The notes: generated by a model from the letters alone, not told the origin. A stretch of 33,043 bases of DNA from Pseudomonas fluorescens (GCF_902497895.1 NZ_CABVHQ010000065.1:1-33043); one strand, 5' to 3'; shown: positions 16,661 to 24,862, numbered from the stretch's first letter. Program-made: numbers and translations.

Positions 16661-16704
16661 CCGCTTGCCACAGGCAGCGGGCCGGGTGACGCCTTCGTCA
16701 CCGG
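16661..16704 (+). promoter_or_regulatory. Tandem stem-loops between binding protein and permease genes
   Basis: Two hairpins fill the gap. One is at 16661-16680 (CCGCTTGCC/GGCAGCGG, one bulged base). The other is at 16682-16704 (GGTGACG, CCTT loop, CGTCACC, extended by CCG/CGG). Such structures after binding-protein genes commonly stabilise that part of the mRNA or reduce read-through, giving more binding protein than membrane subunits. There is no U-run, so full termination is unlikely. Confidence 0.55.
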
Positions 16705-16725
16705 CTCCCTGCAGAGGGTTCCTGC

Positions 16726-17586
16726 ATGCTCAATCTTTACCTGTTCCAGATCCTCAATGGCCTTGGCCTGGGGATGATCTACTTCCTGATCGCGGTCGGC
16801 CTGACGATCATTTTCGGCTTGCTGAACTTCGTCAACTTCGCCCACGGCGCGTTTTTCCTGCTCGGCGCCTACATCTGCTACACCGTCGTCAGCCTGAGCG
16901 GAAGTTTCTGGCTGGCACTGCTCCTCGCGCCGCTGGTGGTGGCCGCCCTGGCCTGGGCCATCGAGCGATTATTGATCCAGCGGATCTACCACTTGCCGCA
17001 TACCTTCCAGATCCTGGTGACCCTGGGAATCGCGTTGATTATCCAGGAGGCCAGCGTGCTGATCTGGGGCCCGGTGGGCAAGAGCGTGGCGGTGCCGGAA
17101 CTGCTGCGCGGGGTGTTGATCATCGGCGACTTCGTGTATCCCTACTACCGCTTGTTCCTGATCGTCTTTTCCGGGCTGATCGGCCTGGCGCTCTGGCTGC
17201 TGCTGGAGCGCACGCGCTTTGGCGCGCTGGTGCGGGCCGGCAGTGAAAGCACCGAAACCGTGTCGCTGCTGGGCACCAACATCTTCCGGTTGTTCTCCAT
17301 GACCTTCGCCCTGGGCGTGGCCCTGGCGGGTGTCGCCGGGGTGCTGTTTGCGCCCTTGCGCGGTGCCCAGCCCTTCGTCGGCCCGGAGATTCTCGGGGTG
17401 GCGTTCGTGGTGGTAGTGATCGGCGGCATGGGCTCGTTCAGCGGCGCGCTGGTCGGCGGTCTGCTGGTCGGCGTGGTGCAAAGCCTGATGACCACAATCT
17501 GGCCCCAGGGCGCGAGCCTGATGATCTACGGCGCCATGGCGCTGGTAATCCTGGTGCGTCCTTACGGCCTGTTCGGGAGAGCATGA
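16726..17586 (+). CDS. ABC transporter permease, LivH/UrtB type
   Basis: 286-aa inner-membrane permease of the branched-chain amino acid/urea transporter family, with about eight hydrophobic helices. Family marks are LGMIYFLIAVGLTIIFGLLN followed by FVNFAHGAFFLLGAY in the first third, and GVLFAPLRGAQPFVGPEILG plus GGMGSFSGALVGGL near the end. It pairs with the following LivM-type permease to form the channel. An AGAGGG ribosome site precedes the ATG. Its stop overlaps the next start in ATGA. No lesion is seen. Confidence 0.93.
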   Translation: MLNLYLFQILNGLGLGMIYFLIAVGLTIIFGLLNFVNFAHGAFFLLGAYICYTVVSLSGSFWLALLLAPLVVAALAWAIERLLIQRIYHLPHTFQILVTLGIALIIQEASVLIWGPVGKSVAVPELLRGVLIIGDFVYPYYRLFLIVFSGLIGLALWLLLERTRFGALVRAGSESTETVSLLGTNIFRLFSMTFALGVALAGVAGVLFAPLRGAQPFVGPEILGVAFVVVVIGGMGSFSGALVGGLLVGVVQSLMTTIWPQGASLMIYGAMALVILVRPYGLFGRA

Positions 17587-18599
17587 ACATGACTGAGAAA
17601 AATCCCCTGCCCTTCGCCAAGACTCAGTCGCGCTACATGCTGCTGTTGGTGATTGGCGTGCTGATCGGCCTGCCGCTGGTATTGCCGTCGGCGACCCTGG
17701 CCACGGAAATCCTGATTTTCGCCATGGCCGCCCTCGCCTGTAACCTGCTGTTGGGCTACACCGGGCTGCTGTCCTTCGGTCAAGGCATCTTCTTCGGTGC
17801 CGGAGCCTATTGCGCGGCGCTGCTGATGATTCACCTGCAACTGGGCCTGTTCAGCGCGCTGTTGGGCGCGGCGGCGGCCGGCGGCTTCCTGGCGTTTCTG
17901 GTGGGCGCCCTGGCGATTCGCCGCACCGGCATCTACTTCGTCATGCTGACCCTGGCCTTCAGCCAGATGGCCTACTTCATCGCCTACACCCTGAGCGACT
18001 GGACCGGTGGCGACAACGGCCTGCTCAACGTGCCGCGCCCGGAAATCCGCATTGGCGAAACAGTACTCCTGTCGCTCACCGACTCGCGGTCCTTCTACGG
18101 CTTCGTCGCGGTGCTGTTCCTGCTGATTTTCATCGCCGCCCGCCGGGTCATTGCCTCGCCGTTCGGCAGCACCTTGATGGCGATCCGCGAGAACGAAACC
18201 CGCGCCTGCGCCATCGGCTACGACACCCGGCACTTCAAGATTCTGGTGTTCGTCCTGTCCGGCGCGGTGACCGGTATCGCCGGAGCCCTGTACGCCATGC
18301 TGCTGCACTTCGTGCCGCTGTCGAATATCGACCTGGCAATGTCCGAGAACATCCTGATCATGACCATAGTCGGCGGCACCGGATCGCTGTTCGGCTCCTT
18401 GCTTGGCGCCGGTTCCATCGTATTGCTCGGCGACTTCCTCTCCGACCTCTGGCCACGCTGGCTGATGCTGCTGGGGATCATCCTGATCCTGGTGGTGGTG
18501 TTTATGCGCGGCGGTTTGTGGGGCGGCTTGTCATCACTGGTGGAACGTTTTCGCGGCAATCGCAAGGCGCCCCTGCAGGCCAAGGAGAAACTGTTATGA
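17583..18599 (+). CDS. ABC transporter permease, LivM/UrtC type
   Basis: 338-aa second permease. The core stretches AALACNLLLGYTGLLSFGQG (residues ~44-63), IRRTGIYFVMLTLAFSQM and IRENETRACAIGYD are typical of LivM/UrtC proteins. The C-terminal GTGSLFGSLLGAG followed by a final membrane segment completes the fold. The first ATG at 17583 overlaps the previous stop by 4 nt with GGGAG just upstream; an ATG six bases later is also possible. Its own stop overlaps the ATPase start in another ATGA, so the permeases and first ATPase are translationally linked. Confidence 0.93.
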   Translation: MNMTEKNPLPFAKTQSRYMLLLVIGVLIGLPLVLPSATLATEILIFAMAALACNLLLGYTGLLSFGQGIFFGAGAYCAALLMIHLQLGLFSALLGAAAAGGFLAFLVGALAIRRTGIYFVMLTLAFSQMAYFIAYTLSDWTGGDNGLLNVPRPEIRIGETVLLSLTDSRSFYGFVAVLFLLIFIAARRVIASPFGSTLMAIRENETRACAIGYDTRHFKILVFVLSGAVTGIAGALYAMLLHFVPLSNIDLAMSENILIMTIVGGTGSLFGSLLGAGSIVLLGDFLSDLWPRWLMLLGIILILVVVFMRGGLWGGLSSLVERFRGNRKAPLQAKEKLL

Positions 18600-19357
18600 G
18601 CAGCGCTGAACACTACCTGCTGGAAACCCGCGACCTGGAACTGGCCTATGGCGCGTTCCATGCGGTCAACGGCGTCAACCTGAAAGTCCAGGCCGGCACT
18701 ATCCACACCATCATCGGCCCCAACGGCGCCGGCAAAACCAGCCTGTTCCACTGCCTGACCGGCGAACGCCAGGCCACCGGCGGAGCCATTCAGTTCGACG
18801 GCAAGAACATCGTGCGCAAACCGACCCACGGCCGGGTCGGCCTGGGCATGGCCCGTTCGTTTCAACTCACCAGCCTGTTCCAGAACCTCAGCGTGCGGGA
18901 AAACCTGCGCCTGGCCGCCCAGGGCCGGGACGGCCTCGGCGCGCTGAACTTCTGGAGCCGGGTGGAGAGCCGTCGCCAGCACCTGGAGATGGCCGACCAG
19001 GTGCTGGAACGCCTGAAGCTCACGCCACGGGCCGACACCCTCGCCGGCGAACTGTCCCACGGCCAGCAGCGGGTGCTGGAGGTCGGCATGTCGATCTGCT
19101 CGCGGCCGAAACTGCTGATGCTCGATGAGCCGACCTCGGGCATGGGCATCGATGACATCCCGATCATGACCCAGCTGATCAGCGACCTGGGCCGGGACCA
19201 TACGGTGCTGTTGATCGAACACAACATGAGCATCGTCATGTCCATCAGCCAACGCATCACCGTCATGAGCCACGGCCAGATCCTGGTCGAAGGCACACCG
19301 GAATTCGTCCGCGCCGATGAGCGCGTGCGTGCCGCCTATCTGGGAGAAGCCGCCTGA
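18596..19357 (+). CDS. ABC transporter ATPase, LivG/UrtD type
   Basis: 253-aa cytoplasmic ATPase that powers the importer with its LivF-type partner. Walker A is GPNGAGKT (41-48), the signature LSHGQ (153-157) and Walker B LLMLDEPT (173-180), followed by the switch histidine in LLIEHNMSIVM. The LivG-type ARSFQLTSLFQNLSVRENL motif is clear. The signature has His where Gly is common (LSHGQ for LSGGQ), as is usual in this subgroup. The start overlaps the permease stop (ATGA) and has an AAGGAG site. The stop overlaps the next start in TGATG. Confidence 0.94.
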   Translation: MSSAEHYLLETRDLELAYGAFHAVNGVNLKVQAGTIHTIIGPNGAGKTSLFHCLTGERQATGGAIQFDGKNIVRKPTHGRVGLGMARSFQLTSLFQNLSVRENLRLAAQGRDGLGALNFWSRVESRRQHLEMADQVLERLKLTPRADTLAGELSHGQQRVLEVGMSICSRPKLLMLDEPTSGMGIDDIPIMTQLISDLGRDHTVLLIEHNMSIVMSISQRITVMSHGQILVEGTPEFVRADERVRAAYLGEAA

Positions 19358-20052
19358 TGCTGATCGTCGAGAATATCCACTCCTACTACGACAAGAGCCA
19401 CGTCCTCGAAGGCGTGTCGCTGACCGTCAACCCCGGCGAACTGGTGACCTTGCTCGGGCGCAACGGCGCCGGCAAGACCACCACCCTGCGCAGCATCCTC
19501 GGGATCATCTGCCCGCGCCAGGGCCAGATCCATTTCAACGGCAAGGCCCTGGTCGGCCAGAAAATCTTCGAGATTGCCCGCCAGGGCCTGGCGCTGGTCC
19601 CGGAACATCGGGGGATTTTCCGTTTGCTGACCGTCGAGGAAAACCTGCGCATCGCCGTGCGCAAGACCAGCCGCTGGCAGATGGAAGACGTCTACGGCAT
19701 GTTCCCCAGGCTCAAGGAGCGGCGCAAGAATGCCGGCCACGCCTTGTCCGGCGGTGAGCAGCAGATGCTCGCCATCGCCCGTGCGCTGCTCAATGACCCG
19801 AAGTTGCTGATCCTCGACGAACCCACCGAAGGCCTGGCGCCGGTGATCGTCGACGAGCTGGTGAAGATTCTGCGCAAGATCAAGGAAGACGGCCTGCCGG
19901 TGTTGTTGGTGGAGCAGAACCTGATGGTCTGCGACAAGTTGGCCGACCGCCATTACGTGCTGGAACAGGGTCGCGTGGTCTACGAAGGCAGCGCCGCGGC
20001 TTTCCGTGCCGACCCGATGATCAAAAACCGTTACCTGGCCCTGAGCGCCTGA
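19357..20052 (+). CDS. ABC transporter ATPase, LivF/UrtE type
   Basis: 231-aa second ATPase of the importer. Walker A is GRNGAGKT (34-41), the signature LSGGEQQ (130-136) and Walker B LLILDEPTEGL (150-160). The run VPEHRGIFRLLTVEENL is the characteristic LivF/UrtE Q-loop region. It starts within the previous stop (TGATG). It ends 16 nt before the M20 hydrolase gene, which has its own ribosome site, so transporter and enzymes form one transcription unit. Confidence 0.94.
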   Translation: MLIVENIHSYYDKSHVLEGVSLTVNPGELVTLLGRNGAGKTTTLRSILGIICPRQGQIHFNGKALVGQKIFEIARQGLALVPEHRGIFRLLTVEENLRIAVRKTSRWQMEDVYGMFPRLKERRKNAGHALSGGEQQMLAIARALLNDPKLLILDEPTEGLAPVIVDELVKILRKIKEDGLPVLLVEQNLMVCDKLADRHYVLEQGRVVYEGSAAAFRADPMIKNRYLALSA

Positions 20053-20068
20053 CCGGAGAGCTTCTTTT

Positions 20069-21349
20069 ATGAACAGTCGTCTCGATCCATCGCAACAGCT
20101 CGACAGCAACGCGCCGCTGATCAACCGCGACCGCCTCTGGCAATCACTGATGGACCTCGCGCAACTGGGCGCCACCGCCAAGGGCGGGGTCTGTCGCCTG
20201 GCCCTGACCGACCTCGACCGCCAGGCCCGCGACCTGTTCGTGCGCTGGTGCGAAGAAGCCGGATGCAGCGTCAGCGTCGACGCCATCGGCAACATCTTCG
20301 CCCGCCGTGCCGGACGCGATCCGCAGCGGGCGCCGGTGATGACCGGCAGCCATATCGACACCCAACCCACCGGCGGCAAGTTCGACGGCTGTTACGGGGT
20401 CATGGCCGGACTGGAAGTGATCCGCACCCTGAATGACCTCGGGCTGGAAACCGAGGCCCCCATCGAAGTGGTGGTCTGGACCAACGAGGAAGGCTCGCGC
20501 TTTCCACCGTGCATGATGGGTTCGGGGGTGTTCGCCGGAAAATTCGACCTCACCGAAACCCTGCTCAAGCAGGACGAACAAGGGGTATCGGTGGGTGCCG
20601 AGTTGCAGCGCATCGGTTACGCCGGTTCGCGGGCGGTACTCGGGCATCCAGTGGGCGCCTATTTCGAAGCGCATATCGAACAGGGCCCGGTGCTCGAAGA
20701 CCGCCAGACCACCATAGGTGTAGTCATGGGCTGCCTCGGCCAGAAATGGTTCGACCTGACCCTGACCGGCGTCGAAGCCCATGCCGGGCCGACGCCCATG
20801 CACCTGCGCAAGGACGCCCTGGTCGGCGCCGCGCAAGTGGTCAGTGCGGTCAACCGCATCGCCCATGCCCATCAACCCCATGCCTGCGGCACCGTCGGCT
20901 GCCTGAGCCTGCATCCGGGTTCGCGCAATGTGATCCCTGGCCAGGTGCATATGACCATCGACCTGCGCCACCTGCACTCGGACCAGCTGCAAACCATGGT
21001 CGATGAAGTCCGCGCGGTCATCGAGGCCTCCTGCGAGCAGCACGGGCTGAGCTTCGAGCTGACCCCGACCGCCGATTTCCCGCCGCTGGACTTCGCTGAC
21101 GAGTGCGTCGACGCGATACGCCAGGGCGCCCAGCGCCTTGGTTTGAGCCATATGGACATCGTCAGCGGCGCCGGGCATGACGCGATCTTCGTCGCCGAAC
21201 TCGGCCCGGCGGGGATGATCTTCGTACCGTGCGAAGGCGGTATCAGCCACAACGAAATCGAGAACGCCGCCCCGGATGATCTGGCGGCCGGCTGTGCGGT
21301 ATTGCTGCGGGCGATGATCAATGCCGCCCAGGGAGGGACATCCGCATGA
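20069..21349 (+). CDS. M20-family Zn-dependent amidohydrolase (N-carbamoyl-L-amino acid / ureide hydrolase type)
   Basis: 426-aa cytoplasmic enzyme of the hydantoinase/carbamoylase family. It covers N-carbamoyl-L-amino acid hydrolase, beta-ureidopropionase and allantoate amidohydrolase, which split a carbamoyl or ureido group and release CO2 and ammonia or ammonia alone. Predicted metal ligands are H95 (GSHIDTQP), D106 (GGKFDG), E140/E141 (TNEEGSRF), H202 (EAHIEQG) and H394 (ISHNEIE). H238 (EAHAGPTPM) belongs to the dimer/substrate site. All key residues are present. The ATG at 20069 has GGAGAG upstream. Its stop overlaps the amidase start (ATGA). The exact substrate cannot be decided; no hydantoinase gene is nearby. 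Confidence 0.9.
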   Translation: MNSRLDPSQQLDSNAPLINRDRLWQSLMDLAQLGATAKGGVCRLALTDLDRQARDLFVRWCEEAGCSVSVDAIGNIFARRAGRDPQRAPVMTGSHIDTQPTGGKFDGCYGVMAGLEVIRTLNDLGLETEAPIEVVVWTNEEGSRFPPCMMGSGVFAGKFDLTETLLKQDEQGVSVGAELQRIGYAGSRAVLGHPVGAYFEAHIEQGPVLEDRQTTIGVVMGCLGQKWFDLTLTGVEAHAGPTPMHLRKDALVGAAQVVSAVNRIAHAHQPHACGTVGCLSLHPGSRNVIPGQVHMTIDLRHLHSDQLQTMVDEVRAVIEASCEQHGLSFELTPTADFPPLDFADECVDAIRQGAQRLGLSHMDIVSGAGHDAIFVAELGPAGMIFVPCEGGISHNEIENAAPDDLAAGCAVLLRAMINAAQGGTSA

Positions 21350-22761
21350 TCGAACACAGCGATATTGCCGAGATGAGCGGCGTCGAACTGCTCGCCCGCT
21401 ACCGCGACAAAAGCCTGTCGCCGGTCGAGGTGACCGAAGATGCGCTGGGGCGAATCGAGCGCTTCAACCCGCAGGTCAACGCCTACTGCCACGTCGACCC
21501 GCAAGGCGCATTGGCGGCGGCCCGTGCCTCCGAACAGCGCTGGCTCAAAGGTCAGCCCTGCGGTGCCCTGGATGGCTTGCCGGCGTCGATCAAGGACCTG
21601 ACCCTGACCCAGGGCATGCCGACGCGCAAGGGTTCGCGCAGCACTTCGGCCCAGGGGCCGTGGGAGGTGGACGCGCCCTTCACGGCGTTCATGCGCGAGG
21701 CCGGCGCGGTGTTGCTGGGCAAGACCACTACCCCGGAATTCGGCTGGAAAGGCGTGACCGATAACCCGCTGTACGGCATTACCCGCAATCCGTGGGACAC
21801 GCGGATGACCGCCGGTGGCTCGTCCGGCGGTGCCGCAGCCGCGGCCGCGCTGAATCTGGGGGTGTTGCATCAGGGCAGCGATGCCGGCGGTTCGATCCGG
21901 ATTCCCTGTGCCTTCACCGGCACCTTCGGGATCAAACCGACCTTTGGTTATGTACCGCAATGGCCCGCCAGTGCGATGACCATCCTCTCCCATCTGGGGC
22001 CCATGACCCGCACCGTGGAAGACGCCGTGCTGATGCTGCAGACCGTCGCCCGCCCCGATGCCCGCGACGGGTTGATCGGCGCGCCACGCAGCAGTCCCTG
22101 GCTGCAGGAAAGCGCCGACCTCAAAGGCCTGCGCATCGCCTACAGCCCGGATTTCGGCCATGTGCAGGTAGACCCGCAGGTCGCCCGGCTGGTGGCCCAG
22201 GCGGTGCAGGGCCTGGCAGAACTGGGTGCTGAGGTCGAACAGATCGACCCGGGCTTCAGCGACCCGCTGGAGATGTTCAATACCCTGTGGTTCGCCGGGG
22301 CCGCGCGCCTGGCCGGGCAGCTGAGCAGGGCCCAGCGCGAACTGCTTGATCCGGGGCTGCTGCGAATCGCCGAACTCGGCGAACGGATCAGCCTCGGCGA
22401 CTACACCAGCGCTCTCGAAGCCCGGGCCGCCCTGGTGGCGCGGATGAGTGCCTTCCATCAGCGTTATGACGTACTGGTCTCGCCGATGCTGCCGATCACT
22501 GCGTTCGAAGCCGGCCACAATGTGCCACCGGGTTCGCCCTTTGGCGAATGGATGGAGTGGACGCCCTTTAGCTACCCCTTCAACCTGACCCAGCAACCCG
22601 CCGCGTCGGTACCCTGCGGATTGGCCCCGAACGGCTTGCCGGTGGGTTTGCAGGTGGTCGCTGGGCGGTATGCCGATGATCAGGTGCTGCGGGTGTGCCA
22701 GGCCTACGCCCGCCACTTCCCGACCCGGCATCTGCGCGAGCCGGTGAGTCCGGGACACTGA
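21346..22761 (+). CDS. Amidase-signature family amidase
   Basis: 471-aa hydrolase of the amidase signature family, which cleaves carboxamides to acid plus ammonia. The catalytic triad is visible as K83 (PASIKD), the cis-serine S159 (AGGSSGG) and the nucleophile S183 (AGGSIRIP). The region KTTTPEFGWKGVTDNPLYG followed by TRNPWDT is typical. It lacks the GatA context (no gatC/gatB), so a catabolic amidase is likely. Allophanate hydrolase would carry an extra C-terminal domain, which is absent. Coupled translation with the M20 enzyme suggests successive steps on one substrate class. It is the last gene of the cluster; REP copy B follows within 60 nt. Confidence 0.92.
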   Translation: MIEHSDIAEMSGVELLARYRDKSLSPVEVTEDALGRIERFNPQVNAYCHVDPQGALAAARASEQRWLKGQPCGALDGLPASIKDLTLTQGMPTRKGSRSTSAQGPWEVDAPFTAFMREAGAVLLGKTTTPEFGWKGVTDNPLYGITRNPWDTRMTAGGSSGGAAAAAALNLGVLHQGSDAGGSIRIPCAFTGTFGIKPTFGYVPQWPASAMTILSHLGPMTRTVEDAVLMLQTVARPDARDGLIGAPRSSPWLQESADLKGLRIAYSPDFGHVQVDPQVARLVAQAVQGLAELGAEVEQIDPGFSDPLEMFNTLWFAGAARLAGQLSRAQRELLDPGLLRIAELGERISLGDYTSALEARAALVARMSAFHQRYDVLVSPMLPITAFEAGHNVPPGSPFGEWMEWTPFSYPFNLTQQPAASVPCGLAPNGLPVGLQVVAGRYADDQVLRVCQAYARHFPTRHLREPVSPGH

Positions 22762-22797
22762 TCGAAACAGCCAATCCAAGACTTGGCGATGACCTCC

Positions 22798-22963
22798 TGT
22801 GGTGAGGGGGCTTACTGTGGCGAGGGGGCTTGTCGGAACGCCGCATCGCCCCGTTCGGCTGCGAAGCAGTCGTAAACCGGCTGACGCGTTCTACCTGAAT
22901 TACCGCGATTGCCGGTTTTAGGGCCGCTTCGCGACCCAGCGGGGGCAAGCCCCCTCGCCACAG
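22798..22963. repeat. REP element, copy B (inverted relative to copy A)
   Basis: Arms at 22815-22832 and 22946-22963 are perfect 18-nt reverse complements, with a further partial arm at 22798-22814. The reverse complement of 22815-22963 (149 nt) aligns along its whole length with copy A at 13789-13938 (150 nt), differing at scattered interior positions and by one small indel. The remaining gap to 23091 holds no other feature I can support. Confidence 0.9.
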
Positions 22964-23091
22964 GTACTTCGTTCGACTGATGCAATCGATGTACCCAACT
23001 ACAACTCAAACCAACCCTGCGAATAACAATTAGCCGGCAAACCCGGCCAGGGCTAATCTTCTGTCTATAACAATGACAACAGGAGACAGCA

Positions 23092-23241
23092 GTGAAGCAG
23101 TCCACCCAGGCATTTCGCACCCGCTTGCGTACCGGCATCCATCCGCTGTACAACCCGTGGCGACACGACGGTTTCGTACTGGTCTTCGGTCTGCTGTGTA
23201 TACCGCGGACCCTCCCGGCCCGGACAGGAGTGATCGCGTGA
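23092..23241 (+). CDS. Possible 49-aa coupled ORF of unknown function
   Basis: A GTG-initiated frame encoding (M)KQSTQAFRTRLRTGIHP, LYNPWRHDG, a short hydrophobic run FVLVFGLLCI and a basic end. It has a good AGGAGA site 8 nt upstream. Its TGA overlaps the ATG of the strictosidine-synthase-like gene (TGATG), which suggests translational coupling. I recognise no family. It could be a real small membrane-associated protein, a leader ORF controlling its neighbour, or the broken 5' end of a longer gene. The coupling geometry is the main support. Confidence 0.4.
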   Translation: MKQSTQAFRTRLRTGIHPLYNPWRHDGFVLVFGLLCIPRTLPARTGVIA

Positions 23242-24353
23242 TGAAAAATGCCCCCGCCCCCCGTCGCGTCAAGATTCGCCACCTGATTCTAGTGCTGGTG
23301 ATCGCCATCGCGGCTTTTCTGCTGCTGATGCCGACCAAGGTCCAGCCGGTCAGCTGGACACCCGCCACCGCGCCCTCGCTGAGTAACGGCGCCTACGCCG
23401 AAAACCACAAGCTCAAGGCTGCGGAAAAAGTCGGCGCTGCGGATATTGCCGGGCCTGAAGCACTGCTGCTGGAGCAAGGTTTTCTCATCAGCGGTCTGCA
23501 CGATGGTCGGGTGATCCGCACCAGCCTCGATGGCAAGACCCTCGAAGTGCTGACCAACACTGGCGGCCGGCCTTTGGGCCTGGCCCGGCATCCGGATGGT
23601 CGGCTGATCATTGCTGACGGGGTCAAAGGTTTGCTGGCCCTGGACGCTCAGGGTCACTTGGCTGCTCTGAGCATCGAAGCCGGCGGTCTGCCCTTCGGTT
23701 TCACCGACGATGTCGCGGTGGACGCCGCCGGTCGTTTTGCCTATTTCAGCGATGCTTCGAGCCGCTGGGAGTACGGCAAGGATGGTGAGGCCATTATCGA
23801 ACACGGCGGCGACGGGCGACTGTTGCGCTACGACTTCCAGACCGGCAAGACCGAGTTGCTGCTGGACCGGCTGGAGTTCGCCAATGGCGTGGCACTGGGA
23901 CCGAACGAAGCCTTTGTGCTGGTCAATGAAACCGGTGCCTATCGCATCAGCCGCTACTGGCTGACCGGCGCCAGGGCCGGTACCCATGACGTGTTTATCG
24001 ACAACCTGCCGGGCCTGCCCGACAACTTGAGTTTCAATGGCCGCGATCGTTTCTGGGTGGCGCTTTATGCCCCGCGCAATCCGCTGCTGGACGGCACTGC
24101 GGGGTATCCGTATCTGCGTAAAATGCTGGTCCGGGCGATGATGGTACTGCCCAAGCCCATCGAGAAACGGGCGTTCGCGTTGGGGCTGGACACTGAAGGC
24201 AAGGTGGTTGCCAACCTGCAGGACAACAGCAGCGGCAATTACTCGCCGATTACTACGGTTCGCGAGTATGGGGACTGGTTATATCTGGGGTCGCTCAAGG
24301 CCAGCAATATGGCACGGTTGCCGTTGAGTCAGGCGATGCAGAACGCAGAATAA
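23241..24353 (+). CDS. Membrane-anchored strictosidine-synthase / SMP-30-like beta-propeller protein
   Basis: 370-aa protein. A basic N-terminus (MKNAPAPRRVKIRH) leads one hydrophobic segment (~17-33), probably an uncleaved anchor, then a six-bladed beta-propeller. Matching stretches are GPEALLLEQGFLISGLHDGRV (shortened), RPLGLARHPDGRLIIADGVKGLL and FTDDVAVDAAGRFAYFSDAS. Further ones are LEFANGVALGPNEAFVLVNE and LPGLPDNLSFNGRDRFWVAL. These are the hallmarks of the strictosidine synthase/APMAP/gluconolactonase-like group. Bacterial members probably act as lactonases or esterases in the periplasm, but the substrate is unknown. The ATG at 23241 has AGGAG 10 nt upstream and overlaps the small ORF stop; longer in-frame starts are shadows. 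Confidence 0.88.
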   Translation: MKNAPAPRRVKIRHLILVLVIAIAAFLLLMPTKVQPVSWTPATAPSLSNGAYAENHKLKAAEKVGAADIAGPEALLLEQGFLISGLHDGRVIRTSLDGKTLEVLTNTGGRPLGLARHPDGRLIIADGVKGLLALDAQGHLAALSIEAGGLPFGFTDDVAVDAAGRFAYFSDASSRWEYGKDGEAIIEHGGDGRLLRYDFQTGKTELLLDRLEFANGVALGPNEAFVLVNETGAYRISRYWLTGARAGTHDVFIDNLPGLPDNLSFNGRDRFWVALYAPRNPLLDGTAGYPYLRKMLVRAMMVLPKPIEKRAFALGLDTEGKVVANLQDNSSGNYSPITTVREYGDWLYLGSLKASNMARLPLSQAMQNAE

Positions 24354-24364
24354 GTTCTAGCTCT

Positions 24365-24526
24365 CGTAGCAGCTGCCGAGCTTGCGAGGCTGCGTTCGAC
24401 TGCGAAGCGGTCGTGAAATCAAGCAACGGATTCTTTCAAGTAAACCGCGTACGCAGGCCTTGCGAGGACTTCGGTCGAGCGCGACCCCGGCTCGAACGCA
24501 GCCTCGCAGGCTCGGCAGCTGCTACG
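24365..24526. repeat. REP palindrome pair (GTAGCAGCTGCCGAGC class)
   Basis: Arms at 24365-24399 and 24492-24526 are reverse complements over 35 nt with one mismatch, separated by 92 nt. This is a third REP type in the window, 11 nt after the propeller gene. It may end transcription or protect the mRNA. Confidence 0.85.
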
Positions 24527-24619
24527 GACTTAGCCCTATGCCGTATTCCAATGTTGTGTAGATACTTATGCCCCCTGGGGTGAGGGCTGGTCCTTGAATG
24601 TGAACATGGCAACCCGGGT

Positions 24620-24862
24620 TCAACGCGGATTCATCGGTTTGTCCTGCACCGCATTGTCGGTCTCTTCCTGTATCCGATCCGGGTCCATTGCGGTTTCATC
24701 GTCCTCATCCAACGGCCGCACGCCTTCGTTTTCCGGCAGCTCATCAACACCCCGCTCTTTGTCCGGATTGACCGCGGTACGTCCCGGACCCAAGGGATCA
24801 GGAGACGTCGGCATCGGGTCATAACCGCCCTGTTCTTCACTGGGGAATCGTGGATCGCTCAT
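24620..24862 (-). CDS. Small acidic, proline-rich protein of unknown function
   Basis: 80-aa hydrophilic protein starting MSDPRFPSEEQGGYDPMP and rich in Asp, Glu and Pro (for example ELPENEGVRPLDEDDE), with no hydrophobic segment. It is probably largely disordered and cytoplasmic. The frame runs 38 codons further upstream, but MSDPRFP has a GAGGTG-like ribosome site and the upstream part looks non-coding. It resembles short conserved Pseudomonas proteins whose role is not known. It stands alone, with REP DNA downstream. Confidence 0.7.
   Translation of the reverse strand: MSDPRFPSEEQGGYDPMPTSPDPLGPGRTAVNPDKERGVDELPENEGVRPLDEDDETAMDPDRIQEETDNAVQDKPMNPR

Noticed and set aside
20872..22779. Long minus-strand frame opposite the amidase and M20 hydrolase (635 codons)
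   Set aside because: Antisense to two intact conserved enzymes; composition is not protein-like.
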